A DNA stretch of 64,000 bases from the NCBI GenBank assembly GCA_014607495.2, contig CP053154.1:11160001-11224000 (forward strand). Reading direction: 5' to 3'. The notes beneath the pieces were generated by a model, which was not told where the DNA came from, did no database searches, and saw only the letters and a list, made by a program, of their open reading frames with translations. Each line of letters opens with the position of its first letter. Position 1 is the stretch's first letter. Source of the DNA: Carposina sasakii. Lineage: Eukaryota > Arthropoda > Insecta > Lepidoptera > Carposinidae. A program made the translations under genes and the position numbers. Positions 27,901-63,596 of the stretch are shown here, in pieces.

Positions 27901-30900
27901 GCACGCGGTTACGTAGATAGGTATGCCCTTCGTTACGCATTTACCTATTAGAATTCTTCACACGTGCGTGTGCTTATTCTACGATATCTACCTATACAGG
28001 GTGTAATAGAAGGGACGTTAAGCGGGATGTCATAGAGACGTATGACAATAGAGATAGAGTTAGAGAACATAATACTCGTATCCGTAACATTTTAGACTCG
28101 GAATCACATTTTTTTACTGATTAGATTAGATAATACTATTAGATAATATGGAGAATTCCTAAACAACTCAGAAATGGTCATAATTATACATACAATCACG
28201 CCGTAATCCCTTACGGGGTACGCAGAGCAACAAGGGCCGATAGAACCACATGCATGGTGCCACTTCTGACCAATTTTTAGGGTATAGTTGAGATGTACAA
28301 ATTCGGTTAGTAGTGACAGGTGGTCAGCCCATCGCCTACAAAACACCAAGACCCTCTTGTGACTTGTACAGTACAGTATGTTTATACAGTATCTTCATGA
28401 AAAATAAATGATTTCGTTTATGATTCTGTGCATACGAGGGCTGTTTGATAAGTCGTTTTAAAAAGTATTTTTTTTAATTTTTTTTTTAACAATTTACATT
28501 TATTTCTCAACATAGTCTCCTTTGAGGGCCAAACACTTGTTCCAGCGAGTTTCAATTTTTTTATCCCCTCCAAAAAATACGTTTTGTCGAGGTCTTCAAA
28601 ATAGGCGTTTACACCAGCGATGCAGTCCTCATTTGTCATTTTTGCCCTCCAAGCCATCTTTTCAGATTTAGGAATAGGTAATAATCGCACGGAGCTAGAT
28701 CCGGCGAATACGGAGCATGCGGAACCAGTTCGAAGCCCAACTCGTGGATTTTGGCCATTGCAATAGTTGACGTGTACACTGGGGCATTGTCTTGATGAAA
28801 GAGACTTTCTTGGGGGACAATTTTGGTCGTTTTTCCAACAATTCGGCATTAAAACGGTCCAATAACTCTGCGTAATAACGGCCAGTGATAGAGTAATCAA
28901 TCATAATGATTCCTTCGCCATCCCAGAAGACTGTCGCCATGACCTTTCCAGCCGACAAAACAGTCTTGGCCTTCTTTGGGGCACGTTCACCAGTCGCCAT
29001 CCATTGTTTTGATTGCTGTTTTGATTCAGGTGTATAATGATGGACCCAAGTTTCGTCCACAGTGACAAATCGACTCAAAACATTCGAGGATTACGCTTCA
29101 TCATATCCAAACACAGTTTTGAAATTCGCTTTCTTTCGTGTTTTTGTTCGATTGTCAACACACGTGGCACCCATCGTGCAGACAGCTTTGTCATACCCAA
29201 TCTTCATGCAGGATTTTATGTACTCGCTCAGTACAGACGCACCTTCACTCGGCGGTCGTCGAGTACAATATTATGGACTTCTTCAACAACATCCTTAGTG
29301 ACTTCGATTGGGCGACCAGAGCGTGGAGCATCAGATGTGCTTGACCGACCACGTTTAAAATCATTTATCCAGTTATAAACAGTCTGCAACGTTGGTGCGT
29401 TAGTGCCATGAACAGAATCAAGTTCAGTTTTTATTGTGGCAGCACTGCAACCCTTCATAAAAAATGTTTTATAACGGCACGAAATTCAGTTTTTTCCATA
29501 GTTGTTGAATATACGAGTGATCACAGTTAAACAATGGTTATACTGACAAAAACTTGTTTTTTTTTGCTGAATTTTGAAGTCTTCATTTAAATGATTTGCC
29601 TGCCGTGTTATACCAGAAAAAATTACAAATGTTTTTAAAAGGCAGCCCTCGTAGTACCTAGCCGGTAGTGCCAAAGCCTCTATAATATTATAATATGTAC
29701 GAGTTATCCGTGACCCTTGCACATACTAACCAGCTCCAATAGATTTTCCGTCTATTTACCATAATAGCGGTACTTAAGAGTAACCATGAAATAAATATAA
29801 AGCGGAGATGTGATAATGTATCCATGCGAATTACAGCGCAATAGGGCACCCTTGCCATCGCAAGATTCGCAAGGCAAAACGGTGACACTATTTTCCACGA
29901 CCATATCTAGAACATCTTCTATGTATGTGCTCCATGGGATTTATATTATGTTATTATTTTATAAATATAGAATTTATATAATCACATAGATTAGAGGATA
30001 CGCAACCACATTCCTGGTATAAATGAAGATAGGAAGACACTTAAATAAATCCTAATGTCATAAAATTATATTTGTGATATAGTACCTATAAAAAACTTAT
30101 ATAGCCGCGTGGTGCCGGCAGAGAAGAGTTTGTACCACCCCTGCCTGCCCGTGGGTATCGTATGAGGGGATTAAGGGTTTCCGAGAGGTGAGCAGCAGCG
30201 CCTCTCGTACTGACAACATAGTCCGAAAATCACACTGCGGTCACCAACCCGCCTGCCCAGCGTGGTGACTATGGGCAAAAACCCCTTATAGCAGTAGCCT
30301 TGTGGCGTGCCCGGGGGGAGGCCTACGTCCAGCAGTGAACCGCAATAGGCTGAAGACGATGTAAGTACGAAGTATTAATAGTACACTGACTAAAACAGCC
30401 ACATCAGTATAAAATAAGGTGTAACAGCCACTTACATTGATAGTTTCCCTTCCAGGTAATCATAAGCGGTTACATGGATGCTTCATTCTCCCCTCTCGTG
30501 CGAAGTCTGGTGGGACCATTCATAGCGCGCAAACACAACGTCATTATCGTGGAGGTCTTCCCCATACTCGTCCGACCGTACCCTGTGTAAGATATCTTGT
30601 AGATAATTATAAAATACTATAGGTATAGTTAATCTATTTAATAATCCAGCTGCAACAGAATATTGTCCAAGGGCTTTACAACACATAACTGTATCCAGTC
30701 TATAAAGATCCCTTAGTATTAATCAACTTGTATCAAATTGTAATTGTGTACACATTCACCATATCAATGTTTTCTGTTAGGATTCGAACTCACAACCTTC
30801 GGTTCACCAGGCTGTTGCTATCAACTGCATCGTTCGCCGATCGGTCTGCAAAAACGATTCTGAACCTAATCTTTTAAATTTTCTCTCATAATTACTTTGC

Positions 30901-33900
30901 ATAAAAATCCAGCACTACCTGAGTAGAAACATTCTTTTCTTATGACTCAGGGCGGCGCGGGTGACCAAGCCTTTAGGAGACATTCTCGGCGAGTTCCTAG
31001 CCGAGCTGACGTATAGAGGCCTAGACCCTAATCGTTTAGAGATGTCGGGAGGCAGTCTGGGCGCTCACATAGCGTCCTTCGCCGCCGTCAAGTACCGACA
31101 GCTGACAGGTTACAAACCGGCTAGATTAACCGGTAAGTTAACTATAGAATACAAACATTCTATTAGCAGCCTTCGCGTCTGGCGTTGATTCAGGCGCTCT
31201 GTTGTACCAATTTACCGGAATGTCTTATTCATTATTGGACACACAAAAAATACAAATTACAAGATAAAAGAAGGGATGCATGTACCTACAATGGCTTGTG
31301 TCCTAAACTTTTTGTGTTTTCCATCTTTGTCCAGGAAATTAACTTAGACCAGGGGTGGCCGACTTTTACCATTCCAAGTCCATTTTTACCGATAGGTATA
31401 CCTAAAGTGTAAAGAGCTGGTACGGTAGATCATTACAAATCGTAGACAAACTTCGGCAATAAGTTCACATCGTCTTATACACACGTCTGTTTGTGTTCCC
31501 TAAATCATAACGGGCCAGAACCACAGAACACTATATACTCTGCCAGAACTAAAAGGTCATCGCCTGAGATAACGCCCTTGAGTTCTTAGTCGACTCTTAC
31601 GTCATGTGCGGATGGAGATGCAGCTGATGTATCTAGTGAAGCCCCTATCATAAACATAGTTACATTAAAAATCATTTTGTCGCACATAACGAACACATTC
31701 GCTGCCGGCAGATTTTCTAAGCATTCCGAGATCAGTTCAACACCCAGTGCCCGGACGCAAATAAGCGTCGGCGGCCCGCGAATAGACGCAAATAGAGCGA
31801 TAAAACTTCGAGTTCGACTTTACGACGAAACGCGCCACATTACAAAAACTTCGCGCGAAGGAAAGGCAAGGGGGCACCTAAAGGATGCGACAATGATGAT
31901 GTACGTCGGCGAACAGTCTGATGCTCCGGCCACATTGCGTGCACACGCACGATTCACATCACGACAAGATTCGTGTTGCGTTGTCGCGATAAAACATTCG
32001 AGTTCGTACTGATTATCGAGTATTAGGATCGAAGCACATGGAGCTACTGGCAAGTTACACAGTTTTTTCACAACAATACTTCGTCACTGTTGTCGTTGGC
32101 AACGATCGCGCGCACGCGTCGTGCCACGAGCTCTAGGAAGTTTCCATTTCCCCTTGCTAGCAGTGTGGAGGCACTAAATAGTAGGTTTAATAGGTATGTG
32201 AATTTTAGTATTTTTCAATACAAGTCGGTACCTAATCACAACGTATCGAGAATTAGGATATCGCTATACCCGAGTTTCCAATATTTCCCCTTGCTATCGC
32301 ACGTGTTTATTTGGTATAGAAATAACAGGAGTGACACCTTGCAATGTGAGTAGATAAGTTTTAACTGTATTAGATTAATTCCGCTTAAACTTATTAACCG
32401 TTTCAATTTTATTATTTGGCAAAAATACATACTACAATATACTATAATATCATTAGAATATGAAGGTGAATTTCGCCACCTCGAACAAATTTATAATTTA
32501 TAATAGATGGCAAATCGGACGAACTCGAAACCAAATATTCCTGGTTCGAATCCGGGTTCAGACCGACTTTTGTCCCTTTTTTTTTACAAAATTAAAATAC
32601 TTTATTTAAACAAAATATGTGACACAAACTAAAAACAATTTAACTAAATATTAAAAATTTGACCTAATATAAAAAGCGCATTTCGCTATTATCACGATAT
32701 TTTTTATTTCCACAACTATTTTTTTATACGTAGGTTATTTATTAGGTAATGGATCAGTCACCAAAAACCAATACTAAACATTCACTGAATAAATATTCTA
32801 CGTATTTATCTAATACGTAATGGATCACTTAATAGTAATGGAACGGCCATACTGCATAAATATTAGGAACAGATTTTTTAAATAATAATCATAATAATAA
32901 GTTTTTTTCATAAAGACGCGTGAGACAATAAATAGAGCTTAATTATGTACGTTAACAAATGGTACTGGTATCTAAGCTAGGGTACCCTGTGTTATAGACA
33001 CCAGATTTGCATATTATTTCAAAAAGCTGTCTTTCGGTTTCTTACTAATACACACTTATAACTAATACTAATTAATTAATATACTTAATAATATATTATA
33101 TTTACCTAAAAAGAATCGAATTAGTTAAAATCATTTAACATGTAAACATAAACTATAAATAAAACAAAAATTATTTGATTTGATTTGAAAGTAAAAAACA
33201 GTAATAAGTAGGTACTTAAATATATAGGTATATAAAATCAACCGGTAACGCCAATTAAATCTTCTGTTTTTTCGTAGTCCATCTTTTGTAGCCACTGGCT
33301 TACTACTATTTTACATGCCTTTCTGCAGAATGGAAAGATAGCCAGGTCTTTATTTGCTAAATTATACAAATGTGCTCCTTGAAAACAGAAGAATCCAGAA
33401 GCAAAAACTGTTCTGAATCGACATACCAGATAATCAAGGCGTTTCTTATTGGAAGATTTATGTTTATTATAAGGTACCAGTAAGTGTTGCAATAAATTAG
33501 TTTCTTGTATAAAGAGCTGCCTAACAGTTAACACCCCGCAAGATGCATACAATACACCGGACGGGAATTGAATTGCACTTTTAGTACAGCACGTTGCGCT
33601 ACTTCAAGTGACTTCAAATATGTCTTCGCAGCTCCACCCCAAAATGTGACACAGTAAATCAGTAAGGATTGGCATAGCGAAAAATACACTGTTTTCAAAA
33701 ATTCCCAGTCACCAATATGTCGTAGATTTTTGAAAACATATTATGTCAGTTTTCTTACCCTACTGGTGAGAAGTGAGATATGTTCTTTAAAATTTAAATT
33801 ACAATCAATCGTAATTCCTAGATATTTAACAAAGTCTACTGCATCAATTGTTGGGCAGCCGCAGCCGGAGCTTAGATTACAAAGGTTTTTTAAAATATTA

Positions 33901-35051
33901 GTATTAGGTGGAACAGGTACGATTTATACCTAATCCGACCCATCTCTACTCAAGCGCGCAAAGTGTGGCCAACTACACGAACTTTGTCGCGATAAAACCC
34001 TTTGATGTGCGGCAATTTACCGACATTGGCGCGAAGTTCATTTTGTGTCGCGATGATGAATCGCGACAGGACGAACTCTTTGGCGACATGTGGCCGGAGC
34101 ATGAATGTGTTAGCTAATAATCATACCTAATCTTATTGGTATAGTATAATATATAAGGCTGTAGGTGAATAGGTACCTAATGTTTTTTCCAGGATTAGAT
34201 CCGGCTGGTCCATGTTTCCGTAATTTGAACTCATCACAGAGATTCAACCCGGATGCGGCGGATAAAGTTGTCGCTCTTCACACTAACATTGACGGCTTTG
34301 GTATAGCTGACCCTGTCGCTCATGTAGACTTCTATGCTAATGGAGGTGAGATTGTGGACACACATTCAACTAGTTTAAGTACCTTCACGTTATATTAACG
34401 GGATCATCGGGACCATATTTCACAGTAAGCTTCCACACTTACGAAGTAGCAAGGTAGGCAGGAAGGTATTCTTAAAATCTCTATCTACTCTACTAATAAT
34501 ACTACCTACAACTATCGTATTTATTACGATGAAATCAAACTATAGATACCTTACCTAAATACTCGGAGCATCTCGTTCACTCGTTTTTAACAAGAAAAAG
34601 TACATATACGCTAGTTCTAAACTTAAAACTTGGTTTGGACAGAAATACGTAGGTACCATTCTTTATACTTTAAACAAAACGTTAAACCTCACCTCCTTTA
34701 CTTCCAGGGGAATACCAACCATTCATGGCCGGCGACTTTCTCCTGCCATGTTTCCTGCTGTGCAGCCACGTACGGTCAGCTTTTATTTGGTTGATGGCTT
34801 TACAAAACCCGGATGAGTTTGTAGGAGTGCGCTGCAAGTCACTCGGCGACGTCCGAGTGGGAAACTGCTACAACGAACCGATTGTTAGCAATCTTTTAGG
34901 AACCAAGACCAACTTTAGTCACCCTGGGATATACTACTTACCCACTAGCGCCACCTTACCATACCATTTGGGTAGAAAAGCGTTAAAAGTCCAGTACGGC
35001 CTCAGCAGTCATCTAACAAATATATCGCCGGATAAAGACCTAATTTTATAG
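24946..35051 (+). CDS. Secreted pancreatic-type (neutral) lipase, complete, 6 exons
   Basis: Serine lipase of the insect pancreatic-lipase-like family, probably secreted and acting on acylglycerols or phospholipids. Exons: 24946-25051, 26678-26850, 30456-30586, 30951-31132, 34193-34345, 34708-35051; 1089 nt, 362 residues, phases consistent at all five junctions. The N-terminus is a short signal peptide (MIVCVCVLSGSVLS core). Nucleophile Ser172 sits in GGSLGAH, Asp200 in LDPAGP and His269 in CSHVRS, so the triad is complete. The supporting motif HVDFYANGG matches the family's DFYPNGG. The conserved YPVAARVTKPLGDIL helix precedes the nucleophile. A truncated mariner lies antisense in intron 2 and a LINE remnant in intron 4. 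Substrate and exact orthologue are not determinable here. Confidence 0.9.
25112..25440 (+). repeat. Family B repeat copy
   Basis: Begins CCGACTTCAAAATAGAGAGG and contains CAGGATCTGATGATGAGATT and CTCAAATATTGTAGGCAC. It is closely similar to 53607-53935 and, inverted, to 6895-7266; short pieces occur at 11637-11690 and 38834-38865. Common lepidopteran element of unassigned class, here in lipase intron 1. Confidence 0.6.
27029..27163 (-). repeat. Family A repeat copy in lipase intron 2
   Basis: Reads on the minus strand. It contains CCTATTGCAGTCCACTGCTG and the GGGCAGGCGGGTTGGTGACC end. Confidence 0.65.
27997..28110 (+). repeat. Single end of a CAGGGTGTAA-type foldback element
   Basis: Begins CAGGGTGTAATAGAAGGGACG after TATA, and carries GACTCGGAATCACATTTTTT, matching the left arm of the complete element at 36911-37171. 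No right arm is evident, so it is a truncated copy. Confidence 0.5.
28435..29651 (-). mobile_element. mariner transposon, 1217 bp, inactive
   Basis: Bounded by inverted ends CGAGGGCTG, each next to TA (28433-28434 and 29652-29653), the mariner target duplication. The minus strand carries a transposase starting at 29499-29497. Helix-turn-helix region: ELDSVHGTNAPTLQTVYNW. Catalytic first Asp: VDETWVHHYTPE near 29040. Second Asp: HQDNAPVYT near 28790. Third Asp: CDYYLF near 28685. The last two Asp are separated by 34 residues, the D34D signature. It lies in lipase intron 2, opposite to that gene's direction. Confidence 0.9.
28470..29499 (-). pseudogene. mariner transposase pseudogene
   Basis: Reading needs at least three frame changes. 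One base is missing near 29460, where a TGA follows HFL directly after the start region. Another shift lies between about 29230 and 29080, and one or two more fall in 28670-28800, around the second and third catalytic Asp. All three Asp codons survive. The copy is broken but not heavily decayed. Confidence 0.8.
30104..30368 (+). repeat. Longest family A repeat copy
   Basis: Runs from GCCGCGTGGTGCCGGCAG to CAATAGGCTGAAGACG. It includes the internal GTCACCAACCCGCCTGCCCA motif also seen at 27130 and 63330. It ends about 90 bases before lipase exon 3. Confidence 0.65.
31550..32150. repeat. GC-rich repeat block in lipase intron 4
   Basis: 31550-31660 resembles 13080-13210. From about 31680 to 32140 the DNA is markedly GC-rich. 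GCGATAAAACTTCGAGTTCG at about 31799 recurs, with one extra A, near 31987. The 15-base word ATGCTCCGGCCACAT at 31921-31935 recurs inverted at 34088-34102. Probably one or more non-autonomous transposons; the ORFs across it are not gene-like. Confidence 0.45.
33235..33905 (-). pseudogene. LINE (jockey/CR1-like) reverse-transcriptase C-terminal remnant
   Basis: On the minus strand, 33905-33560 reads in one frame as FVKYLGITIDCNLNF, then, after a stop, LRHIGDWEFLKTVYFSLCQS and YCVTFWGGAAKTYLKSLEVA, the usual tail of a non-LTR retrotransposon polymerase. After a frameshift near 33550 it continues as LYASCGVLTVRQLFIQ to 33238. The stop and the shift show it is dead. It lies in lipase intron 4. Confidence 0.75.
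33940..34120. repeat. GC-rich inverted-repeat element in lipase intron 4
   Basis: Imperfect inverted arms: GCGCAAAGTGTGGCCAAC with CGAACTTTGTCGCG on the left; CGCGACAGGACGAACTCTTT with GGCGACATGTGGCCG on the right. It shares ATGCTCCGGCCACAT with 31921-31935. Ends 70 bases before lipase exon 5. Confidence 0.45.
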
Positions 35052-35056
35052 CCGAA

Positions 35057-35076
35057 AATAAACTCTTGTAAATAAA
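35057..35076 (+). terminator. Lipase polyadenylation signals
   Basis: Two AATAAA hexamers (35057-35062 and 35071-35076) lie within 25 bases of the lipase stop codon, implying a very short 3' UTR. Confidence 0.6.
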
Positions 35077-36910
35077 TCTCAGCAATTTATTAAATTACAA
35101 GAGGCAATTAACAACAATTACTTATTATGTTTTGTTAGGCCAAAGATCTCTAACTATTAAGTATATCCATATAAAAAGGACTATCTAATAATTTATATAC
35201 AAACGACTCAGTCAGAAACGCAACTTCTATTATTATACTCGAGTAGATTACATGTGAGCTACGCAAGTTACATTTCATATCACTTCATGCATTATGTTTT
35301 TGGGCATAATGAATAACAATAACACAATGTCATTAATAGCTAATTAATGTAACTATTTAGATAATAGATACCACAATAATGTCCCGAAGTAGTGGTCACC
35401 GAGTGAACTAAAAGAGAGAATAGAAACATTTCAATCTGTAATAATTATGAAATTGTGTTTGTAATTCAACATTGCCTGGTAATTGTTCATAATGCCCGGT
35501 TATTCACATAATCATGACCAACATACTTGTATAATTGACCCAATATAATAGTAACCAAATAATAGGAAAAAATTTATTGATTTAAAAGACTTTTTAAATA
35601 AAATAGGAAAAGTAATATCAATAGAAAAAGATTTAGACATATCATTAAATATCGGATATTTCATAAACATTATCTAAAAATAACTACATTACTAAAACAT
35701 AACACAGACTTTAAATACTAAATTAATTGTAAATGTCTATTAAATACATTAAAAGTTTATAAACACATCTGATATATTAAAATGCAAAAATCATTCAGAT
35801 CTGAATTAATACAAACATTATTTATATCGATGTCATTTATACATCACGAGTATACATTTTACAAACACTATATAACATATTAGGCATTTGTTTGATTCTG
35901 CTTTATTACTTGTGTATGCTATTGAGATACCTTTACATTTATAAATAAGTAAAATATTAGTCCTATTGGCTCGTAAATAACTGTCAAGTATTATTTTCCT
36001 AAGACTTGGCTCATTCCTAAGACCATAGGCCGCACTTGTACCAAGGCCCTCCGCCAATATAGAAGTTAGGTAAATATCATTAAATGTCTCGGAACTGAAA
36101 TATCCAATATCAAAGTAAAAAAAATAGCATTTCAAGATTCGTCTTAATTTGCTCGAGTCTGCGACGTTCAAAGAGATTTAACCTAAGAATATCTTTGTAA
36201 TAAATCGTTCCTTCGATTCAATGTTAAGTCAAGATTAGGGCGCCAAGCTCCATATAACATGACTGTCCATAGTCCTTTCTATGTACCTATGTCCAACATC
36301 TCTTTCGATTCATGTTAAATAGAACAAGACGGCAAAATGTTATTAGGATAAAAATTATCCTAGATTATGGCACTTGGTACAGGTGGGCCTAAATGTTATA
36401 AGTTGCACAAGTTGCGACTTACAAATGCGACATATGCTGCCTTTTAATATTATTGTATTTCGTTTGTGCTTATGTCGGTCCATCATACCTACATAATTGA
36501 TGTGTGGATAACTGATTTAACTTATTACAAACACATTGTATCACTAGATTTTAAAAATGTATACATACTTTGAAGTGCCAATAATAAAATTACAAGGTCG
36601 ATTTTTATTTTTTTACAAATACAACTACACGGATATAAAAAGCACCAAGGATAATTTGGTAAGCTTAAAAAGCAATATAAAAATAGTATTTTCACTCTGG
36701 AATGTGTTTATAAAAAGGTGTATATTCATCCAAGATTCGTACCAAAAAATATTGATATGTGAACAGCGATATTTCCTTCTCAAGGTAACTTTTGGCACGC
36801 ATTTTACAGTTTTCCCACTGATAATAGTACCTTTCTAAACATAAGTAACTGCCATTCATATATCAGTACACTAACCAATAATCACGCATGGCTCTAACTG
36901 AATGAATATA
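35077..36910. other. Intergenic, lipase to PI3K-C2
   Basis: Mostly AT-rich. A 112-codon minus-strand ORF at 35833-36171 continues a weakly protein-like stretch from about 36290 (YGAWRPNLDLTLNRRNDLLQ, then a stop). This may be an old retroelement tail, but the match is too weak to name. Confidence 0.35.
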
Positions 36911-37171
36911 CAGGGTGTAACAAAAAGGGTATGTTGAGCGAAAAGCTATGTAAATAGCCCACTATACAGAACCTATCTACTAAAATTTAAGACTCAAAAT
37001 CACATTTTTATTTTTCAAGATTGTATGAAAATTCCTGAGATATTTAAAAATTCTCCATACTATCCGGAAAAATAAACATGTGATTTCGGGTCTCAAATTT
37101 GGTGGATAGGTTCTCTACAGTGGGCTGTTCATATAGCTTTTCGCTTAACATACCCTTTTTGTTACACCCTG
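36911..37171. mobile_element. 261-bp foldback MITE, TATA target duplication
   Basis: Begins CAGGGTGTAACAAAAAGGGT and ends in its inverted copy ACCCTTTTTGTTACACCCTG. TATA flanks both sides (36907-36910, 37172-37175). The two arms pair for over 100 bases (AGCGAAAAGCTAT, CCACTATACAGAACCTATC, GACTCAAAATCACAT and their complements), so transcripts would form one long hairpin. Confidence 0.85.
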
Positions 37172-37390
37172 TATAAATAAACATGAATCTACATTTAAAA
37201 CGTTGAAGCTACCTTTGTTAGAAGGAATATTAATCCTGTCTCCAGCAGTCACCTGCCTATTTAGGTAAAGCAGCGTAACCATAGAGGAATAACTGCGTAA
37301 ATGACATGGACCTTTTTATTGAAATAACAGCACGTATAATGATAATGAGGTTAAGCCCCGTTTGTAGTAAATGCGTGAATCTTGATTTAA

Positions 37391-37785
37391 GGCTGGTTTT
37401 AGTGTCATGCGGACCGTCAGTACGGATCGCTCCGCGCGTACGTGATTCGCGCTGATCGTCCGCGTATGTCGTTTTAGTATAGTCCTGACCACCGCGGTGT
37501 ACAGACAAATTGTGATATTCACGACTCGCCATGATTATACTGCACTGACGCGTGCGCTCCGCACGATACTAAAATGCTTACTACAGGCAGAGGCGCGCGA
37601 GCAGCGGTCCGCGCGGATTACTCCGCGGCACGGACGCGCCTTGCGGACAGCTGAGGAGCTATGTGCACGGACAGTCGTCCGTACGGACCCGTCCGCTTTA
37701 CTCTAAAACGCTCCCTAAGCTTTAATACAGATCGGTCTGTGCGGAACGGTCCGTACTGACAGTCCGCGTGACACTAAAACCAGCC
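37391..37785. mobile_element. 395-bp GC-rich MITE, TAA target duplication (PIF/Harbinger type)
   Basis: Inverted ends GGCTGGTTTTAGTGTCA and TGACACTAAAACCAGCC, continuing through GCGGAC.GTCAGTACGGA, with TAA on both sides (37388-37390, 37786-37788). A three-base TAA/TWA duplication is the PIF/Harbinger hallmark. The interior is rich in CGGAC/GTCCG words and contains no transposase. Confidence 0.8.
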
Positions 37786-37788
37786 TAA

Positions 37789-39166
37789 GTATTTCGAGGA
37801 TTTAGAGCACATGACAGCTCTTCTGTTTATGTCAAAGAAAACAAAACAGCACGCATGCTAATTTATCGATTTATCTTAGGTACCTAAATCTACATTTCAT
37901 TTTATCAACTAATTGATCAACGCATATAAAATTAAATATACATTTACGAATTTGCTGCAAGTGTCACTTTGGACCATAATTTATATCATTGCTCGAAAAG
38001 TAAAGCGAAAACACTATTGTGGATTGTAATAAGTAACAGTGTAACTAGCTAGACATGGCTATTGGCTTATAATTATATAGCTAAATATAATTCAAATAGA
38101 TACCAGTTACTTCCACTCTTTTCTTCCTCACGCCAGCATTTAATACGCAGCAATAAATATTTATTTGGGCGTACTGATTAATTAAACTAGATAATTGTTG
38201 ACACTTTGTACAATTCAGCAAGGGACAAGTGGAAATTATAACAAAACGTATCTCATAATAAATACTAGTTAGTTGTCAACACAGCTGCTGATAAATGTCG
38301 AGCGCAAAAGATACAAAAAACAAAACTTAAAAAAAGAATAATAGCGTAAAAATTGTAAAATTCTTCTTCAAAAAGTTCATTTTGCTAATATTAAATTCAT
38401 TTAGATTTCATTGATGGTAATAATAATTTCACATTGCAATTTTCAACGCTGATTCACATGTATGTATAATCTTTTTGGTTAAAATGACTAATTATTTAAA
38501 CTGGCCACAATCTTAACATTACATTGGTGCCAAAACAACATGTGACATAATTATTGCTATCACAAAATTAACTAACGACCGTTTTCAGGAACCTAATCTC
38601 AGATCACATTCAAACAAACGCTCACGGAATGGCGTAACTTTGTTCACACAGAAGGCCATATTCTATAGATTTAATATTACCTACAGTATTTGACGTTAAG
38701 ACTTTAAAAAGCTGTGAGTCTAAAGATGCGTACAATTTAGAGACTATCGTACTATAAGTTCTACTGTCCACTATGCGTAGCGTATTCGTTATTGTATAGC
38801 TTACAGCTTACAAACAAAAACATACAATCCACTTGATAACCTCTCTTTTTTGGAAGTAGATTAAAAAGTAACGTACAGCAAGCCAAAAGACAAATACACT
38901 TCGCCTCGTGGGCAGTAGGTGTAAAGACTAAAAAGCATCTGACGACACCTTTCAAGCTCAGACGTGACAAGCCGTTAAGGCTCTAGAGCGTGGTAAAAAA
39001 GACGTCAAAATTTCTACAGCTCACCATCTAATCTACAAAGCTCTAACTAAAGTAATCCTCTAACTTGTACGCACCTCCAGTCTTAGGCCCGAAAACGGTA
39101 TCGATTCACAATCGATCACGTCAATCGCAAATCAGTGCTCCACATAGCAGAGCCGGTAAGTAACAG
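37789..39166. other. 3' flank of PI3K-C2
   Basis: AT-rich, with a partial family B piece at 38834-38865 and a family C fragment at about 38900-38997 (GTTAAGGCTCTAGAGCGTG). It probably includes the PI3K-C2 3' UTR; no polyadenylation site can be assigned with confidence. Confidence 0.4.

Positions 39167-63596
<24,430 letters not shown>

Noticed and set aside
31677..32071. 111- and 83-codon ORFs in lipase intron 4
   Set aside because: They fall in a GC-rich repeat, which lengthens chance frames; no domain or splice signal.
32505..32570. Second tRNA-like site (TGGTTCGAATCCGGG)
   Set aside because: A T arm is present but no matching acceptor 5' half or D arm was found upstream.
35833..36171. 112-codon minus-strand ORF between lipase and PI3K-C2
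   Set aside because: No splice context or recognised motif; the upstream extension has stops. At most a decayed retroelement.
36557..36838. 93-codon plus-strand ORF
   Set aside because: AT-rich, Phe/Ile/Lys-dominated composition and no conserved motif or splice site; likely chance.
37497..37706. 69-codon ORF in GC-rich DNA
   Set aside because: Inside the TAA-flanked MITE; composition effect.
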